A stretch of DNA of 64,000 nucleotides from Acinetobacter johnsonii CIP 64.6. Its GTDB lineage: Bacteria > Pseudomonadota > Gammaproteobacteria > Pseudomonadales > Moraxellaceae. The DNA is taken from NCBI RefSeq assembly GCF_000368045.1, contig NZ_KB849229.1:1-64000 (forward strand). The letters are read 5' to 3'. Made by a program: the position numbers and the translations under genes. The notes beneath the pieces are model-generated. The model did not search any database. It saw nothing but the letters and a program-made list of their open reading frames with translations, and was not told where the DNA came from. Shown piece by piece: positions 55,257-64,000 of this stretch (positions are counted from its first letter, which is position 1; every line of letters begins with the position of its first letter).

Positions 55257-56339
55257 ATGAAATTATTGGTAACAGGCGGTGCTGGTTTTATTGGTTCAGC
55301 AGTCGTTCGCCATATTATTCAAAATACACCCCATCAGGTACTCAATGTCGATAAACTCACCTATGCGGGTAATTTAGAATCGTTGGCATTGGTTGAAAAT
55401 AATGAACGTTATCAATTTTCCCAGACTGATATTTGTGATCGCATTGCATTAGATCAATTATTTGAAAGTTTTCAACCAGATGCTGTGATGCATTTGGCTG
55501 CTGAATCGCATGTTGACCGCTCAATTACAGGCTCTGCTGCATTTGTTGAAACCAATATTATTGGTACATATCACTTGTTGGAGGCTGCTCGTCATTATTG
55601 GAACGGTTTAAGCGAAGATAAAAAGCAAGCATTTCGTTTCCACCACATTTCAACAGATGAAGTGTATGGCGATTTAGAAGGTACAGAAGATCTGTTTTTA
55701 GAAACAACACCTTATGCACCAAGTTCACCATATTCTGCAAGTAAAGCCAGCTCGGATCACTTGGTTAGAGCATGGCACCGTACTTACGGCTTACCTGTTG
55801 TACTCACCAATTGTTCAAACAACTATGGGCCGTTCCATTTTCCTGAAAAATTAATCCCGCTGGTGATTTTAAATGCACTTGCTGGTAAGTCACTACCTGT
55901 ATATGGAAACGGTACACAAATTCGTGATTGGTTATATGTAGAAGATCATGCCCGCGCACTTTATAAAGTAGTCACAGAAGCAGCAGTGGGTGAAACTTAC
56001 AACATTGGCGGTCACAACGAGCAAAAAAATATTGATGTGGTCAAAGCAATTTGTGAACTTTTAGAAGAGCTTGCTCCAAACAAACCTGAAGGTTTAGCAC
56101 GTTATGAAGACCTGATCACTTATGTGACAGATCGTCCGGGACATGATTTGCGCTATGCGATTGATGCAAGTAAAATCCAGCAAGATTTAGGCTGGGTGCC
56201 GCAAGAAAGCTTTGAGACAGGCCTTAGAAAAACAGTGCAGTGGTACTTAAACAATCAAGCGTGGGTACAGCATATTCAAAGTGGTGAATATCAAAACTGG
56301 ATTCAACAACAGTATACAACCTCCGAAAAAATGAATTAA
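55257..56339 (+). CDS. rmlB: dTDP-glucose 4,6-dehydratase
   Basis: A 360-aa SDR enzyme, second step of dTDP-L-rhamnose. TGGAGFIGS (6-14), HISTDEVYGDL and YSASKASSDHL catalytic segments are present. An AT-rich gap precedes it, where a promoter is likely. First of the complete rmlBDAC set, tightly packed. Confidence 0.96.
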   Translation: MKLLVTGGAGFIGSAVVRHIIQNTPHQVLNVDKLTYAGNLESLALVENNERYQFSQTDICDRIALDQLFESFQPDAVMHLAAESHVDRSITGSAAFVETNIIGTYHLLEAARHYWNGLSEDKKQAFRFHHISTDEVYGDLEGTEDLFLETTPYAPSSPYSASKASSDHLVRAWHRTYGLPVVLTNCSNNYGPFHFPEKLIPLVILNALAGKSLPVYGNGTQIRDWLYVEDHARALYKVVTEAAVGETYNIGGHNEQKNIDVVKAICELLEELAPNKPEGLARYEDLITYVTDRPGHDLRYAIDASKIQQDLGWVPQESFETGLRKTVQWYLNNQAWVQHIQSGEYQNWIQQQYTTSEKMN

Positions 56340-56352
56340 GTTGCGTGAAACT

Positions 56353-57261
56353 ATGAAAATACTGTTGCTTGGAAAAAATGGTCAAGTTGGGTGGGAGTTG
56401 CAACGCGCACTCCAACCGCTTGGTGAAGTGGTTACACTTGATCGCAATATGTCATCTGAGGGCTTCAGTGGCAATGTTGCAGACTTCGCTGCCATTTCTG
56501 ATGTGTTTGATAAAATTAATCCAGATATCGTCGTGAATGCCACCGCATATACTGCGGTTGATAAAGCCGAATCTGATCAGCAACAGGCACAGCTTATCAA
56601 TGCGCAAGCAGTGAAGCATTTGGCTAGTGAGTGCAAAAAGCATCATGCACTGTTGATTCATTACTCGACTGACTATGTTTTTAGTGGAGATGGTATTGCT
56701 CCATGGAATGAAGATGATCAAACCTCACCAGTGAATTACTATGGCCTCACCAAACGTGAAGGCGAGTTAGCACTTGAACAGAGCAATGTTCGGTTTTTAA
56801 ACTTTCGTACCTGCTGGGTATATGCCGCACGAGGCAATAACTTTATAAAAACCATGCTCAAACTGGCTCAGACCAAAGAAGAGCTGAGTATCATTCATGA
56901 TCAGGTTGGGGTGCCTACAGGCGCAGCACTGATTGCTGATGTTACGGCTCAAGCGATTCGCTATTACACCTTACAATCTGAAATTGAAAAACAAAATCTG
57001 CATGGTCATTATCATTTGGCGCCAAAAGGTGAAACTACATGGCATGATTACGCTCAATTTGTTTTTGCACATGCACGACATACAGGGCAAGTTTTAGCTT
57101 TAAATAAAGTAAATCCAATTGAAACATTGGCATACCCAACACCGGCAAAACGCCCGCTTAATTCACGTTTAAACACCAACAAGCTAGAACAAAATTTTAA
57201 ATTACATCTTCCTCACTGGCAGCAAGGTGTAACACAAGTATTAGAGGAACTACTCCCATGA
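56353..57261 (+). CDS. rmlD: dTDP-4-dehydrorhamnose reductase
   Basis: A 302-aa reductase for the last step of dTDP-L-rhamnose: GKNGQVGWEL nucleotide loop, YSTDYVFSGDG and YYGLTKREGE (Tyr/Lys). ATG 56353 preferred to TTG 56341. Overlaps rmlA by 4 bp. Confidence 0.95.
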   Translation: MKILLLGKNGQVGWELQRALQPLGEVVTLDRNMSSEGFSGNVADFAAISDVFDKINPDIVVNATAYTAVDKAESDQQQAQLINAQAVKHLASECKKHHALLIHYSTDYVFSGDGIAPWNEDDQTSPVNYYGLTKREGELALEQSNVRFLNFRTCWVYAARGNNFIKTMLKLAQTKEELSIIHDQVGVPTGAALIADVTAQAIRYYTLQSEIEKQNLHGHYHLAPKGETTWHDYAQFVFAHARHTGQVLALNKVNPIETLAYPTPAKRPLNSRLNTNKLEQNFKLHLPHWQQGVTQVLEELLP

Positions 57262-58148
57262 CTCAAACAAACCGTAAAGGGATTATTTTAGCGGGCGGCT
57301 CTGGCACACGCTTGTACCCAATTACCATGGGTACATCAAAACAATTACTTCCAATTTATGACAAACCTATGATTTATTATCCGCTGTCTGTGCTTATGCT
57401 GGCAGGGATTAGTGAAATTTTAATTATATCTACCCCAGAAGACTTACCAAATTTTGAAAAACTTTTAGGAACAGGTGAGGCGCTTGGAATCAAACTCTCT
57501 TACAAAGTTCAACCATCTCCTGATGGGCTTGCTCAAGCATTTATTTTGGGCGAAGAGTTTATTGGTCAAGACAATGTCACCCTGATTTTAGGTGACAACA
57601 TTTTTTATGGTCAGAGTTTTGGGCAGCAGCTCAAGCGTGCAGCCGCGCAACAGGCGGGTGCAACAGTATTTGGCTACTATGTGAGTGATCCAGAGCGTTT
57701 TGGAGTGGTCGACTTTGATGCATCGGGGAAAGCTTTAAGTATTGAAGAAAAACCAGAACAGCCAAAATCGAATTATGCAGTGACGGGTTTGTATTTTTAT
57801 GACAATTCGGTGGTTGAAATTGCCAAAAATATTAAACCATCACATCGTGGAGAGCTTGAAATTACCGACGTAAATAATATTTATTTACAGCAACAAGCAC
57901 TAAATGTAGAAGTACTTGGCCGAGGTTTTGCATGGCTAGATACGGGTACACATGATTCACTGATTGAAGCCAGTCAGTTTGTACAAACCATTGAGCATCG
58001 TCAGGGGTTAAAAGTTGCCAGTTTAGAAGAGATTTCATTTAACAATGGCTGGATTGATTTAAACCAACTTAAAGCACGTGGTGAATTTTTTAAGAAAACT
58101 GGATATGGTCAGTACTTGTTAAAATTGCATCAAGAACATTCAAAATAA
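57258..58148 (+). CDS. rmlA: glucose-1-phosphate thymidylyltransferase
   Basis: A 296-aa nucleotidyltransferase starting dTDP-L-rhamnose: GGSGTRLYP (13-21), KQLLPIYDKPMIYYPL and LGDNIFYG. Full length, between rmlD and rmlC. Confidence 0.97.
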   Translation: MTQTNRKGIILAGGSGTRLYPITMGTSKQLLPIYDKPMIYYPLSVLMLAGISEILIISTPEDLPNFEKLLGTGEALGIKLSYKVQPSPDGLAQAFILGEEFIGQDNVTLILGDNIFYGQSFGQQLKRAAAQQAGATVFGYYVSDPERFGVVDFDASGKALSIEEKPEQPKSNYAVTGLYFYDNSVVEIAKNIKPSHRGELEITDVNNIYLQQQALNVEVLGRGFAWLDTGTHDSLIEASQFVQTIEHRQGLKVASLEEISFNNGWIDLNQLKARGEFFKKTGYGQYLLKLHQEHSK

Positions 58149-58216
58149 GTGTAATCAGGGCATTATGTATATCCACATGATGCTTCTTATATTAAGGCAT
58201 ACTGGACATAGTTGTA

Positions 58217-58780
58217 ATGAATATTGTTGAAACCAAAATCAAAGGTTTACTCATTTTAGAGCCGCGTGTATTTGGTGATGACCGTGGCTGGTTTATGGAA
58301 AGTTTTAACCAAAAAAACTTTGAACAGGCTTTGACTGAACGTGGTCTTGATGTGCCACAATTTGTACAAGACAATCATTCGTTTTCACAAAAAGGCGTAT
58401 TACGCGGTTTGCATTATCAGCTAGATCCACATGCTCAAGGTAAGCTGGTGCGTGTAGTACAAGGCCGAGCTTGGGATGTGGCGGTAGACATCCGTGAAAA
58501 CTCCCCAACATTTGGTGAGTGGGTCGGGCTTGAGCTTACAGGTGACAATCACAAACAGTTTTGGATTCCTGCTGGTTTTGCGCATGGCTTTATAGCACTC
58601 GAAGATAATACTCAGTTTTTATATAAAACTACCAATTATTACTCTAAAGAATGTGAAAGAAGTATTGTATGGAATGATCCAGATCTTGCGATTGATTGGC
58701 CTGTTGAAGAAGGAACGTCATTAAAGCTAACTGAGAAAGATGAAAATGCAAGTAGATTAACAGATGCTGCGTTGTTTTAA
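58217..58780 (+). CDS. rmlC: dTDP-4-dehydrorhamnose 3,5-epimerase
   Basis: A 187-aa cupin: RGLHYQLDPHAQGKLVRVVQG and FAHGF (His catalytic pair region) are diagnostic. Completes rmlBDAC; L-rhamnose should therefore be in the capsule or another surface glycan. The base composition falls sharply just after it. Confidence 0.96.
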   Translation: MNIVETKIKGLLILEPRVFGDDRGWFMESFNQKNFEQALTERGLDVPQFVQDNHSFSQKGVLRGLHYQLDPHAQGKLVRVVQGRAWDVAVDIRENSPTFGEWVGLELTGDNHKQFWIPAGFAHGFIALEDNTQFLYKTTNYYSKECERSIVWNDPDLAIDWPVEEGTSLKLTEKDENASRLTDAALF

Positions 58781-58786
58781 TCTTCT

Positions 58787-60079
58787 ATGAAAATAAATAA
58801 AATTCTGAAAAATTTTTCTTATTTAGGTGTAGTTCAAATATTAAACTATGCCTTACCTATTATTACAATTCCTTTGGTTTCTAGAGCATTAGGTGTAGAA
58901 AAAATTGGACTGATAAGCTATATATTTTCGTATATATCTTATCTTATTTTATTGGTGAATTATTCTTTTTCATTAACAGCTATCCGAAAGCAAAATCAAC
59001 TTAATGACTTGAGTCTCACATTTAGCTTGGTTTTTAAGAGCCAACTTCTTTTACTCGTCCTAACATTACCTTTCTTACTAATTGCACTATTATTTATACC
59101 AGATCTTAAGTATAACTGGTTTTTAACATGTATTTCGTATATAGCAGTACTAGGTGCTTTTTTTGATAAAAATTGGATTTTTCAATATAAGCAAGATTTG
59201 AAATTAGTTGCGATTGTTAATGTATTACTTAAGATTATAAGTGTTGTATGTATTATACTTTTCATAAAAGAGAAAGAAGATTATCTTCTTTATGCTATAA
59301 TTTTATATAGTGTTATCTTTTTTACGAATATTATCCTATTTTTTATATGTGTAAAAAAATACAAAATTAAAATTTTAAAAGTTAGATTAAAAGAAGTTAT
59401 TAGTTTTTTGAAAGAAGGGAAAATGTTGTTTTTCTCTTCAGTTGTAATCAGTTTTTATACATCCACTAGTACGCTATTACTTGGAATTTATTGTAGTAAT
59501 CGGGATGTTGGGCTCTATAGTTCTGCGATGAAATTGATTGATATCGCGAAAGTATTTGCAATTATGCCAATAACACAGCTTATCTATCCAATTGTCTCGC
59601 AAAAAATATCTGAGAATGTTGATGAGGGAATTCTTTTTGTCAAAAAATTGATGCCAATTTTTAATTTTATGGCGATTCTTTTGTTTATTGGAGCGATTAT
59701 AGTGGGGCCGTTTATGCTTCATCTTCTATTCGGGTCACAATTTCTTGATGCAATTCCAATTTTATGGATACTTAGCTTTACTTTAATTTTAATTCTTTAT
59801 AGTACTGTCTTTGGCGTGTTGTTGATGGTTAACTTGGGGATGGATCACTTATTCTTTAAAAATCAACTATATGTTGCTGTTTTAAGTGTTTTACTTACAA
59901 TTTTAATATTACCGTATGGCGCTGGAATGACATCTGCTATTATATTGGTCATTAGCGAGATATTGATAACAGGATATCAATACTACTGTCTTAGATTAAA
60001 AGGTTATAACCTATTTTATTTAGAGATGTTTTCTAAAAAAGCTTTTTTAGAAGCAGTTAATGCAATTAAAACCCATTAG
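58787..60079 (+). CDS. wzx: oligosaccharide flippase (Wzx), second of two
   Basis: A 430-aa membrane protein with about 12-14 helices; the N-terminal YALPIITIPLVSRALGVEKIG is the Wzx signature. Very AT-rich, unlike the flippase at 44.2 kb, which suggests a separate origin. Sits in the same module as a polymerase, making it the better candidate for the working Wzx. Confidence 0.88.
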   Translation: MKINKILKNFSYLGVVQILNYALPIITIPLVSRALGVEKIGLISYIFSYISYLILLVNYSFSLTAIRKQNQLNDLSLTFSLVFKSQLLLLVLTLPFLLIALLFIPDLKYNWFLTCISYIAVLGAFFDKNWIFQYKQDLKLVAIVNVLLKIISVVCIILFIKEKEDYLLYAIILYSVIFFTNIILFFICVKKYKIKILKVRLKEVISFLKEGKMLFFSSVVISFYTSTSTLLLGIYCSNRDVGLYSSAMKLIDIAKVFAIMPITQLIYPIVSQKISENVDEGILFVKKLMPIFNFMAILLFIGAIIVGPFMLHLLFGSQFLDAIPILWILSFTLILILYSTVFGVLLMVNLGMDHLFFKNQLYVAVLSVLLTILILPYGAGMTSAIILVISEILITGYQYYCLRLKGYNLFYLEMFSKKAFLEAVNAIKTH

Positions 60080-60087
60080 GATCAAAT

Positions 60088-61239
60088 ATGAATTTTTTAA
60101 TTGTAGGCGCAGGTTTTACTGGCGCGGTTGTTGGACGAGAACTCGCTGAAGCGGGGCATCATGTTAAAATTATAGATCAACGTTCACATATTGCTGGTAA
60201 TTGCTTTACAAAGCGAGATGAACAAACTAATGTGATGGAGCATGTGTATGGTCCACATATCTTTCATACTAGTGATGAGCAAGTATGGGAATACATCAAT
60301 AAACATGGTACTTTCATGCCATACATTAATCGTGTAAAAACAAATTATCAAAATCAAGTCTATTCGTTACCTATTAATTTACATACGATTAATCAGTTTT
60401 ACAAAAAAAGTTTTAATCCGACTCAAGCAAAAGAATGGATTTCAAGTATTGCAGATCAATCGATTAAAGAGCCACAAAATTTTGAGCAGCAAGCTTTAAA
60501 ATTTGTAGGCAAAGATTTGTATGAAGCATTCTTTAAAGGATATACCAAGAAACAATGGGGCTGCGACCCAACTGAGCTGCCAGCAAGTATTTTAAAACGA
60601 TTACCAGTACGTTTTAACTATGATGATAATTATTTTTCACATAAGTATCAGGGTATCCCAAAAGATGGTTACACACCTATTGTTGAGTCTATTATTACTC
60701 ATGAGCAAATAGAGATTCAATTGAATACAAGCTTTAATAAGAAACTACTTGAACAGTATGACCATGTGATTTGGACTGGACAACTTGATCAGTGGTTTGA
60801 ATATTCAGAAGGGCGATTAGGATATCGTACACTTGACTTTGAAAAGCATATTACAGAAGGTGACTTTCAAGGCACAGCTGTAATGAATTATGGTGATGAA
60901 ACAGTGCCTTACACGCGTATTTCTGAACATAAATACTTTACTCCATGGGAAACATACAACAGCACAATATACTTTAAAGAATTTAGTAGAGCTTGCGGTG
61001 AAAATGATATTCCTTACTATCCGATACGATTAGTAAACGACAAATTTTTATTAGAAAAATATATTGCTTTAGCTGGAAAAGAAAAAAATGTGACTTTTGC
61101 TGGACGGCTTGGAACGTATCGCTATATGGATATGGATGTCACTATTAAAGAAGCATTATATTTGGTAAGTAAAATACTGTTGAATATTAGAAATAATGAT
61201 AAATTAAAAAGCTTTTATCATAATGAAATGGTTGTTTAA
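60088..61239 (+). CDS. glf: UDP-galactopyranose mutase
   Basis: A 383-aa FAD enzyme making UDP-galactofuranose. FAD loop VGAGFTGAVVGRELA (about 6-20), the YGPHIFHT substrate segment and the R-x-EHK motif (ISEHKYF) are classic Glf. Galf should be a component of the glycan. Its TAATG end overlaps the next start. Confidence 0.95.
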   Translation: MNFLIVGAGFTGAVVGRELAEAGHHVKIIDQRSHIAGNCFTKRDEQTNVMEHVYGPHIFHTSDEQVWEYINKHGTFMPYINRVKTNYQNQVYSLPINLHTINQFYKKSFNPTQAKEWISSIADQSIKEPQNFEQQALKFVGKDLYEAFFKGYTKKQWGCDPTELPASILKRLPVRFNYDDNYFSHKYQGIPKDGYTPIVESIITHEQIEIQLNTSFNKKLLEQYDHVIWTGQLDQWFEYSEGRLGYRTLDFEKHITEGDFQGTAVMNYGDETVPYTRISEHKYFTPWETYNSTIYFKEFSRACGENDIPYYPIRLVNDKFLLEKYIALAGKEKNVTFAGRLGTYRYMDMDVTIKEALYLVSKILLNIRNNDKLKSFYHNEMVV

Positions 61240-61955
61240 TGATGAAAACAGAAATATATATTGCAACACATAAAGAGTATAACTTTCCTAGAATAGAGGG
61301 TTATATTCCAATTCATGTTGGAAAAGCTTTAACAGATTTGGATTTAGGTATTATTGGAGATAATACAGGAGATAATATTTCTAATCTGAATCCGAATTTT
61401 TGTGAGTTGACCGCTTTGTATTGGATGTGGAAAAATAGCAATGCAGATATTTTGGGACTAGTTCATTATAGAAGATATTTTTTAGATGTAAATAATATCG
61501 AATCTTTATCCAGAAATGAAATTATAATACCTAAAAAAGTTAGGTATTATAAAGAAGGTATAATGAATATATTTCTACTGAGACGATTTTTTTCTAAATT
61601 ATCAATACAAGATCATTACAAGAAAAATCATATATCTCTACATTGGGATGTTTTAAGAGGTATAATTTGTCATAAATTTCCAGAATATTTAAAGATTTTT
61701 GATATGGTATCTAATAGTAAGTCTGGTATGAGTCATTACAATATGTTTATAGCTCATAAAGATTTTGTAAATGGTTATTGTGAATGGTTATTTAATATAT
61801 TGTTTGAGTTGAAGAATGTTCTAGATTTAGATGATTATGATGCATATCAACGTAGAGTTTATGGTTTTATATCTGAAAGATTATTGAATGTATATATTGA
61901 AATGCATAAAAAAAATCTCAAAATTAGATATAAAAATGTTAGTTTTATTTCTTGA
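61239..61955 (+). CDS. DUF4422-type glycosyltransferase
   Basis: A 238-aa protein of the DUF4422 family common in capsule loci (IYIATHKEYNFP start, ISNLNPNFCELTALYWMWKN, LVHYRRYF). Likely a glycosyltransferase, sometimes linked with Galf transfer, but the reaction is not established. ATG 61239 follows the glf stop without a gap. Confidence 0.72.
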   Translation: MMKTEIYIATHKEYNFPRIEGYIPIHVGKALTDLDLGIIGDNTGDNISNLNPNFCELTALYWMWKNSNADILGLVHYRRYFLDVNNIESLSRNEIIIPKKVRYYKEGIMNIFLLRRFFSKLSIQDHYKKNHISLHWDVLRGIICHKFPEYLKIFDMVSNSKSGMSHYNMFIAHKDFVNGYCEWLFNILFELKNVLDLDDYDAYQRRVYGFISERLLNVYIEMHKKNLKIRYKNVSFIS

Positions 61956-61962
61956 GTTAAAA

Positions 61963-62904
61963 ATGAAAAAAATTAAATTACTAAGAACTATTGTCGCTCC
62001 AATATATTGGTTTGTACTTTGTTGGTACAGATCTATTTTTGGTTATAGTCAGCAGGAAAAATGGGTATATCAAAATGAAAACAATAAACTAAGTAATAAT
62101 TCATTTCCTAAGATAATCTGGATTTATTGGGATTCTGCCGAAAGGAATTTTTTGGTAGAAAGGTGTATTTCTCAAGTGAGAAAATTATGTCCAGATTATG
62201 ATATAACAATTCTTAATAGAAAAAATGTAATTGAATATGTTGATTTATCAAAAATAAATTATGAATTAACTCAAGCAACATTATCTGACTATATCAGATT
62301 AGCACTACTAAGAAAATATGGTGGTGTTTGGATGGATGCAAGTGTTTTTTTGTTGCAAGATTTATTTTGGGTAGAGAAAAACATTAAAAATTTTTCAACA
62401 TTATTATTTTATACTGATCTTTGTACATTGGATCAAAATAATCCAGTTTGTGAAAGTTGGTTTATAGCGGCTAAAAAAAATAATGACTTTATTAATGATT
62501 GGTTTTTGGAGTTTGAATTATGTGTGACTAGTAGTAATCCATACTTATATTATAAAGATTATTTTAATAAAAAAGATATTATACAAAAAATTCCAAATAC
62601 TGATTATTTGATGATTTATGTAGCAGCTGAAATTGTTAAATCAAAGAAAAAATATGATATAGTGTACTTAAATTCAAAAAGTACAGGGCATTATTATAAT
62701 TACAAATTTTGTGCAAATGGTTGGTTTATTGCTAGAAATTTGCTTTTTAAGGATAAAAGAAAGGTATATAATCCTAAATTAATTAAGTTTACAAGTGATA
62801 TAAGGGATTATATTAACAAATATTTAGAAAAAGGAAATTATGATGTAAATAGTGTGGTTGGTAGTAGCGGTTTTAATAAAGGTAGTAGTGTTGATGAAAA
62901 ATAG
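61963..62904 (+). CDS. capsular polysaccharide synthesis glycosyltransferase (GT32-like)
   Basis: A 313-aa GT-A transferase with IPKIIW-like start (FPKIIWIYWD) and the LSDYIRLALLRKYGGVWMD-AS segment, whose DxD-type site marks GT32/Caps_synth enzymes. ATG 61963 preferred to upstream in-frame codons that overlap the previous gene. Low G+C. Confidence 0.82.
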   Translation: MKKIKLLRTIVAPIYWFVLCWYRSIFGYSQQEKWVYQNENNKLSNNSFPKIIWIYWDSAERNFLVERCISQVRKLCPDYDITILNRKNVIEYVDLSKINYELTQATLSDYIRLALLRKYGGVWMDASVFLLQDLFWVEKNIKNFSTLLFYTDLCTLDQNNPVCESWFIAAKKNNDFINDWFLEFELCVTSSNPYLYYKDYFNKKDIIQKIPNTDYLMIYVAAEIVKSKKKYDIVYLNSKSTGHYYNYKFCANGWFIARNLLFKDKRKVYNPKLIKFTSDIRDYINKYLEKGNYDVNSVVGSSGFNKGSSVDEK

Positions 62905-63898
62905 TCACAGCGTAAAATATTTATATTTTACGCTATTGATATATATAGTTTTTTTTATGGCATCTTTTTCTACTTTAAAACCACGGGGTTTTGATTCAGA
63001 TGACTCAAACTATATAAGAGTATTTAATTCTATAAAATTTGATACTTCATATTTTGTTCAAGAAATGGAACCAACTTATATATTGGTTTCAAAAGTATTA
63101 CATTATTTTGGTGCTAATTATGAATGGATGTTATTGTTTTTTTCTGCTTTTGGCCTAACTTTAAAGTTTATATCTGTTTATAAATTTTATAATAAAATTA
63201 GAGGTATTTATCTCTTTTTAATTTCTTATTTTTTATTCTTATATTGGTTTCATGACTTAACTCAAATACGAATTTCTTTTAGTCTTGGGCTTTTTTTGTA
63301 TGCAACAACTTTAAGGTATAAAAATTTTATAAAATATTTTCTACTAATTGTCAGTTTATTAACACACTACTCTATTATTCCTGCTATTTTTTTATTGATA
63401 TATAGAGACTTATTTGAATTAAAAATTCATCCAAAGTATCGATTTTATTTTGGCTGTCTCTTTTATTTATCTATACTACTAACTGTAGTATATACTAATT
63501 CTTTGATAGAATTGAAATATGGTGAAGGTAACTATCCATCTATATACTATTTGTTGCATCCATACTCAATATCCATTTTAGTTTCATTATTTATTTTGAG
63601 AAGAAATAATAGGACTATTTTTTATTATTTATCTTTGTTTTATTATATCTTTTTTATATCTTATCTTTTGAGCAATAGTCAAATTGCTGCTTTTAGATTT
63701 ATTGAGATAGCATATTTCTTTATTTTAATAGATATTTGTAAAAAATTTGATACTGGTTGGAAGAATTTTAAAGCCTTATTTTGCTTGATAATAACTACTT
63801 TTGCTTTCTCTTCATATGCTTTCTTTTTTTCATCTCAATCAAGTTTTGATTTTTTAGTTTTAAATAAATGGATTAATAGTGGATTTGGAGTTTTTTGA
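62894..63898 (+). CDS. wzy: polysaccharide polymerase, EpsG/Wzy type
   Basis: A 334-aa membrane protein with about ten helices, LKPRGFDSDDSNYIRVF and a large loop, in the EpsG class used as Wzy polymerases. Polymerases are too divergent for a firm name, but its place beside wzx and transferases fits. Overlaps the previous gene by 11 bp and the next by one base (TGATG). ATG 62894 chosen. Confidence 0.75.
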   Translation: MKNSHSVKYLYFTLLIYIVFFMASFSTLKPRGFDSDDSNYIRVFNSIKFDTSYFVQEMEPTYILVSKVLHYFGANYEWMLLFFSAFGLTLKFISVYKFYNKIRGIYLFLISYFLFLYWFHDLTQIRISFSLGLFLYATTLRYKNFIKYFLLIVSLLTHYSIIPAIFLLIYRDLFELKIHPKYRFYFGCLFYLSILLTVVYTNSLIELKYGEGNYPSIYYLLHPYSISILVSLFILRRNNRTIFYYLSLFYYIFFISYLLSNSQIAAFRFIEIAYFFILIDICKKFDTGWKNFKALFCLIITTFAFSSYAFFFSSQSSFDFLVLNKWINSGFGVF

Positions 63899-64000
63899 TG
63901 ATTGATATAGTTATGGCAACATATAACGGTGAAAAATATTTAGAGGCTCAATTGCTCTCTTTGATAAGTCAAACTCATAAAAATTGGTCATTACATATCT
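63898..64000 (+). CDS. glycosyltransferase family 2, 5' part only
   Basis: Start of a GT2-type gene cut by the window: MIDIVMATYNGEKYLEAQLL and LISQTHKNW give the family's A-T-Y-N-G-E start and its SLxxQT pattern. Frame open to the last base. It directly follows the polymerase gene. Confidence 0.8.
   Translation, partial: MIDIVMATYNGEKYLEAQLLSLISQTHKNWSLHI

Noticed and set aside
61888..61962. 25-residue N-terminal extension of the GT32-like gene
   Set aside because: It would overlap the DUF4422 gene, and ATG 61963 starts a normal family N terminus.

Overview
The window looks like a chromosomal segment of an Acinetobacter species. This rests on the 23S/5S rRNA sequence, moderate-to-low G+C, and synteny I recognise from the genus: ileS-lspA-fkpB, ubiG-mupP-yciK, dsbA-pglL-fabR-rph-nadC-ampD-murJ, and fkpA followed by a Wzy-type capsule (K) locus with wzc-wzb-wza diverging from gna. 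The species cannot be fixed from this sequence alone.

Layout. 1-3.3 kb is the end of an rRNA operon (23S, 5S, terminator). 3.3-7.4 kb holds a PQQ-type sugar dehydrogenase lipoprotein, a TauD-like dioxygenase and an FMN reductase. In its intergenic gaps are two minus-strand elements that I read as paired CsrA-sequestering small RNAs. Each has four hairpins with AGGA or CAGG in the loop, a terminator, and a GacA-type box (TGTAAG-N6-CTTACA, exact upstream of the first and one mismatch upstream of the second) 44 bp from a -10 hexamer. 7.4-12.3 kb is the fkpB-lspA-ileS-ribF housekeeping block. 12.5-15.1 kb holds a TDT-family transporter, a nucleosidase and a RutR-like regulator. 15.4-20.2 kb is an alkanesulfonate (ssu) operon with two substrate-binding lipoproteins. 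20.5-23.1 kb has argA and two RcnB-like periplasmic proteins. 23.7-25.6 kb is an intact-looking IS200/IS605 element (tnpA, tnpB, probable omega RNA).

25.6-37.5 kb is core genes: a hypothetical protein, yciK, mupP, ubiG, dsbA, pglL, fabR-like, rph, nadC, ampD, murJ and two FKBP isomerases. A 113-bp miniature transposon with a perfect 9-bp target duplication lies after murJ.

37.7-64 kb is the capsule locus, running off the right edge. The export genes wzc-wzb-wza read leftward. The rightward genes are gna and a tviC/wbpP-type epimerase (UDP-HexNAcA supply), a flippase, acyltransferases and three GT4-type transferases. They are followed by itrB-qhbA-qhbB-gdr, which make and load a bacillosamine-type first sugar, and then rmlBDAC (dTDP-L-rhamnose). 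Last comes a very AT-rich module with a second flippase, glf (UDP-Galf), two glycosyltransferases, an EpsG-like polymerase and the start of a GT2 gene. The locus therefore has two flippases and looks composite. PglL, encoded about 7 kb upstream of the locus, belongs to the family that moves the same lipid-linked repeat onto proteins.

Start codons were moved from the longest open frame wherever a Shine-Dalgarno sequence, signal peptide or family length argued for it; the entries say where.
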